Source: Cloeon dipterum (lineage: Eukaryota > Arthropoda > Insecta > Ephemeroptera > Baetidae). From it: a DNA stretch of 64,000 bases. Position numbers and translations under genes: made by a program. Each line of letters begins with the position of its first letter. The first letter of the stretch is position 1. The stretch covers positions 8,370,001 through 8,434,000 of the forward strand of contig NC_088786.1 of assembly GCF_949628265.1 (NCBI RefSeq), given 5' to 3'. Below, in pieces: positions 51,369 through 64,000 of this stretch. The notes under the pieces were generated by a model. The model did no database searches, was not told the DNA's origin, and saw nothing but the letters and a program-made list of their open reading frames with translations.

Positions 51369-53452
51369 TCAACTCCTGTTGTGTCTGTTGCCCTCGCCTC
51401 TCCGGTGATCGTCCTTAAACTCGTCCATGGCCCTGTCTCTGGCCAGAAGCTCAGGGTCATCTCTTTCCTGCTGATACTCCCGGACCACCTGATCGACTTC
51501 TGCTCCAGCTGCCTGATCCTGCTCCTGGCCATGGCCGTGGCTGTGGGAGCAGCCGCCGGAGCCGCAGCCTCCAGCCGCCTGACCTCCAGGAAACCTATGA
51601 CCACGGATTTTAATACTTCACTTATTAATTTTAATGGGCAAACATACTTTCCCTGACTGACGCGCTGCTCGTAGAACTCGTCGACCGTCATGACTGGCAG
51701 GCTCGGATAGCCAGCTCCGAAAACCTGTTTCATTGCCTGGTCTTTCGTGATGATCACGGGTTTCAGTCCTTGTCTCTGCGGAGGCGGGCGTCTGCTCGGC
51801 GGCCGTTGTCCTTGGGGCACCTTGCAACAGATTATAATCATGAGTTTACATGTAAAATTTGACCATAGTCTGCAATTTTAAATTTTAATTGATTCTATTT
51901 TGAGTTTTTACGTTCTCCAGGTTTCACTAATTAACATAAAATCAGGGTGATATTTACAAAAACGGGCCAGCCAGAGTTCATAAAATCATGAATATCTCAA
52001 GTTATTTCGAAGCTTAAATGACAACCTTTGATGCCTTATTAGCTGGCCAAAAATTTACACATTTGCATTAAAAAATTAAAATTTGAGCAATTTTTTTTAG
52101 TTTTTTTCCTAATTAAATTATTCTCAAGAGGGGTCCATTAGATTATTTTCGAAGTATGGGACAAAATTGTGTGTGTGCAGTACCCTAGATTTTTTTGAAA
52201 GGATCAACCTGTAGTAGTTTTTGAGATACTGAGGCTCAAAGATTGAAAAAAAGGGAATTTTTTAGTTCAGCTAAACGAGGAGAAGATCAAAATCGCACAA
52301 TCAGTTGATTTTTAGCCTCGGAACATGATTTGGGTCACCCAGAGGTCAGACATGACCACCAAAACAAGTAAAAAATCGAACCCTGGAGTCAGGGTATCCC
52401 TTGGACAATCGATTCTTTTGATTGTTAGAATTTGGCGATAGTTGAAAGAATAATTCATAACGCACCTCGTCGTAACCAGCCGACTCCTTTTTCAAGCGCT
52501 CCATGTGCTGCAGAATATTCTTCTCCTGCTGCAAGGAAGCAAGTTCGTCCAGCGCCTGGGCGATATTACTCTTCAGCAGAGTCATGTGGTACTCCCTGAC
52601 CCTCTCGTCGTCAGCATCATCCCTCTCCACCAGCTCCTGCAACTCTTTTAGCCTTCTCTCTCTCTCCTTCTCCTCTTGGAACCTCCTGATTTTGTCGTTC
52701 CTTTTCTGTAAAAAAATATATAAATGAAAAACCAACGCCACACGCCTTAAATTAATTTATAAACAAATTATAATGTTTTGATGATTAATTTTCTAAGAAA
52801 ATTGCAACCCAGTGGAAGTCTAAGCTAAAAAGTGTGACTATAATTTTTTTAACTTTTGTTCAATTTTAAAATTAATTCAACAGTTTGTTTGTGCAATAAG
52901 AAACAGTTACCTGCACCATGGCGGTGAGGTCTGGATTCCTGTCCCTCACGATGGGCACAACAGTGCCGTTGCCGGCGTTTTGCTCGTCCTGCTCTTCCAG
53001 GTAGATGGCAACGGTCTCGTGGTCGACGGCACCATAGTCGCGACACCGTCGCAGGAAGTCTTTGAAATAAGCGTCGGCCAGCTTGACCACCTCGAAGCGG
53101 CCGCTGGCGTCGGTCGCCAACTTCAGGGTCAGTTTGCCGAGCAGGGCGGGAAGCAGCAGGTATCGCAGGTTCAGGCTGGACACCTCCTCGATGCTCTCGT
53201 TCGGACTGAACATGTCCACGGTCGAGACCAACCGCGTGCAGTCCTCCAGGGCCTTCTGCGCCTGCCTCACTTGGCTCTGAAACACATACGTCAATGAAAT
53301 TAATTTGAATTAAATGCGAGTGAAGGGAATGTTTTTACCTGGACACTGCCACTGTTGGTCGCTTCACTGCTGTTGTTCACTTTCTCGAGGCCGAGAAATC
53401 CCTCTTTGTAGAGTTCGCTGATCTTCTTGTCCGGTTTTTCTGGAATATCCAT
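51369..53452 (-). CDS. IGBP1: IGBP1 / alpha4 / Tap42, regulator of PP2A-type phosphatases, five exons
   Basis: Exons (-): 53339-53452, 52911-53276, 52466-52705, 51648-51820 and 51369-51594; about 372 residues (human about 340). Family members bind and stabilise free catalytic subunits of PP2A, PP4 and PP6 downstream of TOR. The helical TAP42 domain shows SSLNLRYLLLPALLGKLTLK and ADDERVREYHMTLLK, then the conserved ITKDQAMKQVFGAGYPSLP and MTVDEFYEQ. The C-terminus ends RAMDEFKDDHRRGEGNRHN, as in homologues. The last intron is only 53 bp (51595-51647); its acceptor at CATAG|GTTTCC, not the later GAG|GTC, keeps the frame. Exon 5 begins with an unusual Gly/Cys/His run (GGCGSGGCSHSHGHG) that I do not recall from relatives. 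Head to head with ZNHIT3. Confidence 0.94.
52295..52440 (+). repeat. Dispersed repeat family X, copy 3 (in IGBP1 intron)
   Basis: Blocks in the same order as copies 1 and 2: GCACAATCAGTTGATTTTTA, GGGTCACCCAGAGGTCAGAC, ATGACCACCA, AAAAATCGAACCCTGG, GTCAGGGTATCCCTTGGAC. Lies antisense inside the intron between IGBP1 exons 3 and 4. Confidence 0.6.
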
Positions 53453-53731
53453 CTTCTGGAAATGAGTTGACACTGGATTTTAATCTAATCGGCGATGCCG
53501 ACTAGTGTCTTTAGTGGATTGGTTTCTAATTGTTGTTGTAATGTGTAGTAGAATTCAACTCTGCGTCGCACAAGCGCAAATTCAATAGCCACGCCCACCT
53601 GAACATGTGTTCTTTGTTTATGTATGTACATACACCACGCGGACTGCTACGCTTCGCACAGCTTCGCACGTTGAGTTTAATTTCTTGTGTAAAGTAACGC
53701 CTCGAATTTAGCTAACCTCTATTAATTAATC
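53453..53731. promoter_or_regulatory. Bidirectional promoter between IGBP1 and ZNHIT3
   Basis: Only 279 bp separate the two start codons, so both 5' UTRs and promoters must lie here. The middle is GC-richer than the surroundings and includes a CACC-type box (CCACGCCCACC, about 53591-53601). Confidence 0.65.
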
Positions 53732-55024
53732 ATGAAATACGAGAAGAAAATCTGTGTCATTTGCGGAGCCAAGGACTCGAAATACAAATGCCCAACTTGC
53801 CGTGTGCCCTAGTAAGTTTTAAGGTTTTTAAGACGGAATTGAAGTTTTTGAGGATTATGATATTTCGACAAAAGAATTCGACTGTTAAGACAGTTTTGAA
53901 CTGCAATTAGGCGGGTTTAGACTCTGTCTATCACTTTTCCCTTACGATATCCTTAAATTTCCATGAATCAGGGGTTTCAATAAGTACATAATGTTTCTTT
54001 TTTCAACAACTCAATATTACGATCGTATCTAAATCAGGTGCATCTAAATCTAAATCTAGTTCGAAACTGGCTGAGAGAACCTTTGAACCTGCAGCCCCTC
54101 TATACAGCACCTAATTCTATATTATAATTTGAAGATGGAAGCTTGCAACAATTTTTGTAAAATAGCTCACAAACTGTACGTAAAGAGCTAATATTAAATC
54201 GCGTTATTCGTGCTCATCGGGCGTCTACAAATTAAATAAGACGTTCTGAAAACTGAAAAATTAGTTTTTCGTCCTAAATTCCCAACCGTACTCATAACTT
54301 TAATTTTCAATATTAAAACGAGTTTATTATAGCTGTTCGGTCGCCTGCTGCAAAAACCACAAAAACAGCGATGTATGCAAACCGCCACAGGAAGAAGCTG
54401 AGATTGCAGCCCCACAGCCTTCAGCACAGATGACGTCGTATGAGTATCCAACTGATGACACTGTTCCACCAGAATTGCTGGAACGCTTAGGTATAAGGGA
54501 AACCCAAAAATAAAATAATATCCTTTATTGTGCAATCAACAACTATCTAATTCACCCCTTAAAACATTTTCCTAATTTAAAAATAAGAGGAATATCTCTG
54601 CTATTGAAAAAATAATAAATTTTATTCATGACCAAATCCCTCGACTACATTAACAAAATATAATTTGACCCCTAAAACTTTGGGAAATAATTTTGATCTG
54701 TCCCAGAGACCCTGATGATTAATATTTTTAATACTTATTGTAGGAGAATCAGACAAGTTGAAGGCTCTGCTGAGTAACCCCCATCTCCATACCATTTTGA
54801 CGAACATCAATTCTATAAATTCGCCTGAAGCTGCAATGGAAGAAGCCATGCAAGAGCCCCTGTTTATGGAATTTGCCGACGTGTGCATGAGAATGGTGGA
54901 TCCGTCTGAAGATGAAATTCGTCTGCCCCACCAATCAGAACACAATCTGACCGAGCCCAAGGACCATACTGCTATATTACATTCCTTGCTGAGGACAGCC
55001 CTTGCGCCATTTAACACTGAATAA
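53732..55024 (+). CDS. ZNHIT3: Zinc finger HIT-type protein 3, three exons
   Basis: Exons: 53732-53811, 54333-54490 and 54744-55024; about 172 residues (human 155). The N-terminal zf-HIT domain reads CVICGAKDSKYKCPTCRVPY, continuing CSVACCKNHKNSDVC, and holds the paired CxxC/CxxxC zinc ligands. A C-terminal helical region follows, with LLERLGESDKLKALLSNPHL. ZNHIT3 (yeast Hit1) helps assemble box C/D snoRNPs through NUFIP1, so it works in the nucleus in ribosome production, the same broad process as its neighbour FTSJ3. The tyrosine codon of the finger is split by intron 1. The AATAAA at 55035-55040 lies 11 bp past the stop. Confidence 0.94.
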
Positions 55025-55034
55025 TATGTCAATG

Positions 55035-55076
55035 AATAAAACTAACTGTTAATTACAGATTAATTTGAAATTTATT
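55035..55076. promoter_or_regulatory. Overlapping convergent poly(A) signals of ZNHIT3 and FTSJ3
   Basis: The plus strand has AATAAA at 55035-55040 for ZNHIT3. The minus strand has AATAAA at 55071-55076 for FTSJ3. The stop codons are 80 bp apart, and cleavage 10-30 nt past each signal would make the mRNA ends meet or overlap. Confidence 0.65.
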
Positions 55077-55104
55077 ATTAATTTACACCAACATGGATTG
55101 CAAT

Positions 55105-59038
<3,934 letters not shown>

Positions 59039-60000
59039 TTTTGCAGCTTAATATTAAGCTTAAATGAGTCAAAATACGAAACAACTACGAAAACACACGT
59101 GTGTTTGCGTGGTGATGCACATGGGAATAGGGCAAGGCAAAGTTGTGCCGCTGGCGCCTCTGCCGGTTGGTAAGTAAATCGCGAGAGCCCGCGAAACAGC
59201 TAGGGGGAAGAATTCGGAAGAATTCTTCTGCGGTCAGGAATGGCATATATTATAATAAAGTTCGTGAAAATTTGATTTTTCAGAAAAACTACTCATTATA
59301 GAACGTATTAAGTTTTAAATACTGATCATTGTAACAACCTGAGGGATCTGGACTTCATTTTTAAAAAAATTAGGGTTCAATTTGCTCAATTTTTACAGGA
59401 AACTAAAAATATAAAAAAATAATCTAAACTTTTTAGTGGAGTTGATTTTGCATCTTTAAGTTTTTCAAAGATCAACTTCTCTCATTTGCTGTGAGTGCAT
59501 CTTTTTTTAGTAACTCAATTTGGTGTTTTGGAAAATATTTTATTATTAGTTTATTTAACAATCGATGAAGGACTTCTAAACGCCATTTAAGATAATGCCA
59601 TTTAATTTTAAATTAAAGGTAAACACACCCAAAGAGCAATTAAATCTAATGTAATTTTCGTACATAATAAAGAGTGATATTTTCAAGAGGAACCGCACTA
59701 ATTGCACGATTTTCACAAGAAAACAATAAAATGAGAATATTTTTTCTAAGAAATGCCAACAGATTACTGCAGAATCGTATTTTTAAAAATCAGTCATGGT
59801 AAAATCGATAAAATTGTCACCGTATATCTTTTCCAATTTTATCAACGCTCGACTTCAAAATTTGTCACTCTTTAAAACAGCACAGCAAAAATTTAAGATG
59901 ATTAGGTTGTCCAAGATTAAGGAAGGTAAATTTTGTTGTTGGCTTTGCTTGATGACCTTGTTTTGTATCATTTAACGGATAACAATAAATTTACTTGTAA
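59039..60000. other. Intergenic region between FTSJ3 and the zinc-finger array
   Basis: The first 200 bp are GC-richer and should hold the FTSJ3 promoter. The rest is AT-rich and probably includes the promoter of the first zinc-finger gene. No repeat or RNA gene was recognised. Confidence 0.5.
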
Positions 60001-60832
60001 ATGGAATTACCGTTGAAGCAGGCAGCGAGTACAATGGCGAGCACATCAATTACCCAAAAAGGAGAAGGAGGGAAAGAGCAACGACTATGTACCTGCGATT
60101 TCTGCAAAATAACGTGGGATTTCTCCCCCATTCATTTGTTCCAAGGGATCGAAAACAAGATCTTCGCCCGCGTATGTCACCTCTGCGCCAGTTCCATGAA
60201 GTGAGACGCTATATTTTGACTAATATTGGAATGTTATATGTTATATTCCATTTTCAATTTGCAGGGTGACCATCAACTCGTTTCACAGGACGATGCAAAT
60301 TCCTATTATGCCAGAATCAATTTCTTTTTTCAAAAAATTTTGCGTCGTAGGTAATTAAACGTGGAATAGATAATATTACTTTTGCAAAACCATATTTAAA
60401 GAATCGAACAATTTTTTATAAAATGTTCATCCAGGATGGGACGAAATCTTAGGCTTTTTGCACGAATTAGAAAGATGCAACATTTGCGGAAAGCGACTAA
60501 GCAAGAAAGTGAGCCTCGCAGAGCACATCCAGAATACGCATGCGGATGAAACCGGCCTTTTCAACTGTCTGAAGTGCTCTGAAGTTGTCAAAGGAGTGGC
60601 AATGCTCAAGTATCACAAATGCAGCGTCAAATGCAACGTTTGTCATAAGCGTTTTTCAAAATTCGACGAGCATTTCGAAATCAAACACCCATGTATATTT
60701 TGTCCGATTTATGACTGCCTCCAAGTTTTCGCTTCTTTCGAAGAAATGTTTGTTCATTTTGACTCGGATCACTTGTGGAAGAGTTCGGAGTTGATGGATG
60801 AGATTGAAGAACCGACATCGCTTTCACCGTGA
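60001..60832 (+). CDS. Tandem zinc-finger protein A, three exons, family not recognised
   Basis: Exons: 60001-60200, 60265-60350 and 60435-60832; about 227 residues. Exon 1 has CTCDFCKITWDF and, after GIENKIFARVC, a second pair (CHLC), forming a C-x2-C...C-x2-C module. Exon 2 encodes a short linker starting KVTINSFHRT. Exon 3 has RCNICGKRLSKK with HIQNTH, a CxxC/KYHKC unit, then KCNVCHKRFSKFDEHF and EIKHPCIFCPIYDCLQVF, ending near DHLWKSS. The spacing resembles several C2H2-like fingers, probably binding nucleic acid or protein, but I do not know the family. It shares exon layout and motifs with the two genes downstream, so the three are tandem duplicates. An in-frame ATG at 60034 is an alternative start. 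AATAAA repeats lie near 61011. Confidence 0.8.
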
Positions 60833-62092
60833 ACACTAGTAACTGAAAGCTTAACTTATGTAATTTAGACAAGCTTTCAGCGTGCTCAATATACAGTTTG
60901 TTTAAATTTGTCGGGGTTTTCAATATATAAATCATAGGAACTGAAATTTATTTCAATTTGACACAAATAATTTATATATTATTATGCTTTTTGTGTTTCG
61001 TTCGTTAAAATAATAAATAAATAAATGAAATTTTGCATAAAGAAATTAACTCTATTGTTTCCTTTTTTGCTCTTTTTATCCCCGTCCGAGGACCGGGAAG
61101 GGCGCACACTGCACTATTACGAATGCTGAAACCCGGGTCCCAACAACACCGCGAACGGATAACATGGGCGCACCAGTTGTTTTTACTCTCACAGTTTTTC
61201 AATAAAATCATATTATATACGTTATGGCATTATGTATATATAGTCAATAACAATTATAAAACCATGTTAGAAAAGGCAAACAACTTACGAAATTCATTGC
61301 TGTTTTTGTAATCTAAAACCTCTCGATCTTGCTGTTAGTATAATTCTAGAGCTATTTTTACTACAGCCTAATTTCAACCATTTAAAATAAGTTATTGATT
61401 TGGAAAACCCCAGGATTTTCCTATAAAAAAGCGCATCACCCTGTTTTTTTAACTCAGCTTAATTTGTTGATGTTTTCCTCTGCGTCGTCGGATGCCAGAC
61501 TGGAATTCCAAAAGTCATCAAGTTGAAAAAAGAACAGGCAATATAATATTTTATGTCTCTTATATGTTTATACAACATGCATTTTCAATGTGCTATCTAC
61601 AGTAGCAAAACCGTGTTTTAATTTGGTTTTTAGCATTTGCAGAGTCCAAAATGGCCGAAAAACACTTGAAAATGAGATAAAAAGGTCACATATTCCAGGA
61701 TGAGCAAGTATTTTTCATTGTTTATTAGCAGTAAACAAAAGTTCGACTAATCGTATTTGTGCACTAGTAAAAATAGGCATTTTATCGAACTGAAAATACG
61801 ATAACATTGCCCTCTACAATGACAGACTTTTGAGGCTCGTCTAAAATTCCTTGACGAGCAACTATTCTTCTTTTTTAAGCCAAAAAGAGGAAAACCCGAG
61901 TGCCTGCTTGTGAAATTTCCAGCGGTCACCAAACACCCAACGATTTCAACTGTAGAACACCATACCTTTTGAACATCCAAGGGATATTTTTGAGCGAGCT
62001 GCTGCTTTGCGGAATTATTGTAAGAAATTATAATACGAGAAATTGCAATTACTCCAATAGTTTGCAATTATCTTACGTTAAAATTTTTAATA
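60833..62092. other. Spacer between zinc-finger genes A and B
   Basis: AT-rich, with the 3' UTR of gene A at left and the short SINE-like copy at 61063-61176. No further gene was recognised. The plus-strand frame at 61900-62103 and the minus-strand frame at 61747-62067 have no motif support. Confidence 0.5.
61063..61176 (-). mobile_element. SINE-like retroposon, 5'-truncated copy
   Basis: This is the same 3' end as the copy at 8272-8603: on the minus strand it runs from CTGGTGCGCCCATGTTATCC through GACCCGGGTTTCAGCATTCG to GGATAAAAAGAGC and a short A run. It lacks a 9-bp GGACCGGAG-type duplication seen in the long copy and differs at a few other sites (about 95% identity by eye). Truncation at the 5' end is typical of LINE-mobilised elements. 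Confidence 0.65.
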
Positions 62093-63228
62093 ATGAGTTA
62101 TAAATATTTGCAGTCGATGCCATCATTTTCATCTTCGTGGAAAAGTTTCAGAGCAAAGATTTCCAGATGCGATTTCTGCGGGCAACGCGAATTCTTCCGC
62201 AGCTCTCCAATTAAAATGTACTTGGGTATTGAAAAGAGTAGTAGGTTGTTGTATGCTAAAGTGTGTGTTTCCTGCGCCTCAGATACACGGTAATGTGCAT
62301 AATTCTTTAAGTAATCCCATAGCAAATACTTTTAATTTAGCAAGAATTTCCTCTCATACGCGTTTGTTTAGAAAACTTTTTCTTTTGCAGGTTGACGGAA
62401 ACTATCATGCCCAGAGCTTTAGACCCTCATATGCAAATGTTGCTGCCTTCGTTAAGTATGATAATTTTCTATGGAATATTTTGTTGTCACTTAATTAAGA
62501 GAGTTTAAAACAATGTTATTTCTCTTGAAAATATTAGTGAACTTTGGTTGGCTCTTTGAAGTTTGAAAATGTTAGTAATCGCCAGTAATTTTATTCCAAT
62601 TAACAAGCAATATTTTCGCTCAAAGATCTATTCTAAAAATTCATTTTAATGACAAAAAGGGGAAAAGGGCTTTTTAAATTACTGAAATGTGTATTTTACT
62701 TTTAAATAATTGGTGAAAAACTAACACATTGGGGTTTATAGTTGAACAGACCTAATTTAATTTTAAAAAATCCATCAAGTGTTCGTTAATAAAAACAAAA
62801 AATTTAACAAAAACTAATTAAAAACAAAAATTACAGAACGTGGAGGAACCATAGGCTACTATTACGCCAGAATAAACAAGTGCAACATCTGTGGAGTGCA
62901 ATTTTTTGCCAGAAAGACTCTATGGATCCACCTTCAGGAAGCGCACGCCAACCTCCCTGCCGTGTTGAAATGCTCGATTTGTTCGGAGGAGATTGACTTG
63001 CGGGACCATGAAATAAAGAGCTTAGCTTTTATGTGTCACGAGTGCCTGGTTAAATGTAACATTTGCCGTGGAAAATTCGCGAAATACGATGACCATTTCA
63101 GACTCGAACACCCCTGCAAATTTTGCCCCACCTCAGATTGCCTCTTCATTTACGAGACGAGGGAGGAATTGTTTACTCATCTTTACAAAGACCATTTGTG
63201 GCATAAGGAAACCACCGTGAGGACTTGA
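62093..63228 (+). CDS. Tandem zinc-finger protein B, three exons, family not recognised
   Basis: Exons: 62093-62289, 62391-62455 and 62837-63228; about 217 residues. The same architecture as gene A with the same intron phases (2, then 1). Exon 1 has RCDFCGQREFF and, after GIEKSSRLLYAKVC, the pair CVSC. Exon 2 starts RLTETIMPRALD. Exon 3 has KCNICGVQFFARK with HLQEAH, KCSICSEEIDL, CHECLVKCNICRGKFAKYD, then HFRLEHPCKFCPTSDCLF, ending in DHLWHKE. The second unit has gained a CHEC pair where gene A has a histidine-cysteine pair. The start ATG is the only one ahead of the first finger. Confidence 0.8.
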
Positions 63229-63725
63229 AAATTGACAATAATTGTCCAGCGTTTTATTTTCTGATAGAGATTTTATTTGTAATCTTCTTGCAATCCTGCG
63301 GATGCAGTCTCGCAACCTATCTAAAAAATCCGATACTTCAAATGAAATATATTTTTTTAAGTTTTAAATAAGAAAATATAGTTGTATTCCTAAACTTGCA
63401 TTTTAATTCTGGAACAATCAGAAATGCAAAAAATGGTTATTTAACCTAAATAAGGGTAACTTAAAAAAACTTTAATAAAAACTGGATAAATGTTTCGTCC
63501 GATTCTGAGTGGCCATAACTGCTCCTAAATTTTAATCCCGGTCCCTATAGTTTAGCCATGCTACATTGTTCAGCATTTTAACCATATGTTTTTCATTGCT
63601 AATCAAATTACGTAAATATTTACAATATCTTTCTTTCCACTACTGAAAGGAAAATGATGTTATCTTTAAAATATATTTGTAGTATGACACCAGAAACAAT
63701 TTAATTTTTCTCTTTTGCCTGAAAG
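63229..63725. other. Spacer between zinc-finger genes B and C
   Basis: AT-rich spacer of about 500 bp, probably holding the 3' UTR of gene B and the promoter of gene C. No other feature was seen. Confidence 0.5.
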
Positions 63726-64000
63726 ATGTCTATTCAACGAATGGCTCCTCAAATGGGTAATTTTTCATTTGATCGAGCTCAAAGAGAAATCAGTATGCAT
63801 TTCACATGCGATTTCTGTGAGGGAATGTTTAGTTTCAAGACGGCAGAGCTCATAGAAATTTCCCGTGGCGTCGAAAACAAGGTTTTTGCTAAGGTTTGCC
63901 TCTACTGCTACTTGTCCTCACGGTAAATACATGAAGCAAATTTGAAATAATGTAGCGATTGATAAATTTATTTCAGACTGACAATCGACACATTCCACAG
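63726..64000 (+). CDS. Tandem zinc-finger protein C, 5' part, cut by the window end
   Basis: Exon 1 is 63726-63922, exactly the length of gene B exon 1 (197 bp) and in the same phase. It encodes FTCDFCEGMFSFKTAE and GVENKVFAKVCLYCYLSS. Exon 2 begins at 63977 and reads RLTIDTFHR, matching the KVTINSFHR start of gene A exon 2, before the sequence stops. The rest of exon 2 and the finger exon lie outside the window. The array may continue to the right. Confidence 0.78.

Noticed and set aside
52980-53297. A 105-codon plus-strand frame opposite IGBP1 exon 2
   Set aside because: Antisense shadow of a conserved coding exon.

Overview
The window is nuclear DNA of an animal, most likely an arthropod and probably an insect. 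The evidence is spliced genes with short introns, AT-rich non-coding DNA, animal-type 5S rRNA genes, and orthologues of standard animal housekeeping genes. A mayfly-like (early-branching) insect would fit the retained group IV cytosolic phospholipase A2, but I cannot prove the lineage from sequence alone. All gene models were built by hand from splice sites, reading phase and remembered family features. Exon coordinates are given in each entry.

Layout. 0.3-3.6 kb (-): PTGES2, a mitochondrial-type glutaredoxin/GST protein. 3.8-5.0 kb: a 1.2-kb palindrome carrying two head-to-head 5S rRNA genes. 5.5-11.0 kb (-): DNA/RNA topoisomerase III beta with an RGG tail and a SINE-like insertion in one intron. 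12.8-14.0 kb: a nearly perfect 1.2-kb fold-back transposable element flanked by an 8-bp target duplication. 14.7 and 16.8-21.6 kb (+): cytosolic phospholipase A2, with a 25-nt microexon, a GC-AG intron and a possible alternative first exon. 22.7-24.0 kb (-): mitochondrial ribosomal protein L2. 24.4-39.2 kb: about 14 kb with no ordinary gene, holding GC-rich islands and possible alternative first exons. 39.2-46.4 kb (+): a RhoGAP of the conundrum/ARHGAP18 family. 47.3-48.2 kb (-): an F-box-like/leucine-rich gene that is short or broken. 51.4-53.5 kb (-): IGBP1/Tap42. 53.7-55.0 kb (+): ZNHIT3. 55.1-59.0 kb (-): FTSJ3/Spb1 rRNA methyltransferase. 60.0-64.0 kb (+): three tandem paralogues of a zinc-finger family I do not recognise, the third cut by the window end.

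How the genes relate. Most are unrelated housekeeping genes packed head to head (IGBP1/ZNHIT3) or tail to tail (ZNHIT3/FTSJ3). ZNHIT3 and FTSJ3 both serve ribosome biogenesis. cPLA2 releases arachidonate and PTGES2 has been linked to prostaglandin E2 formation, so the two lie in one pathway and about 13 kb apart, although nothing shows they are co-regulated.

The most unusual content is the zinc-finger array, the 5S palindrome, the fold-back element with its diverged relatives, and the cPLA2 microexon.
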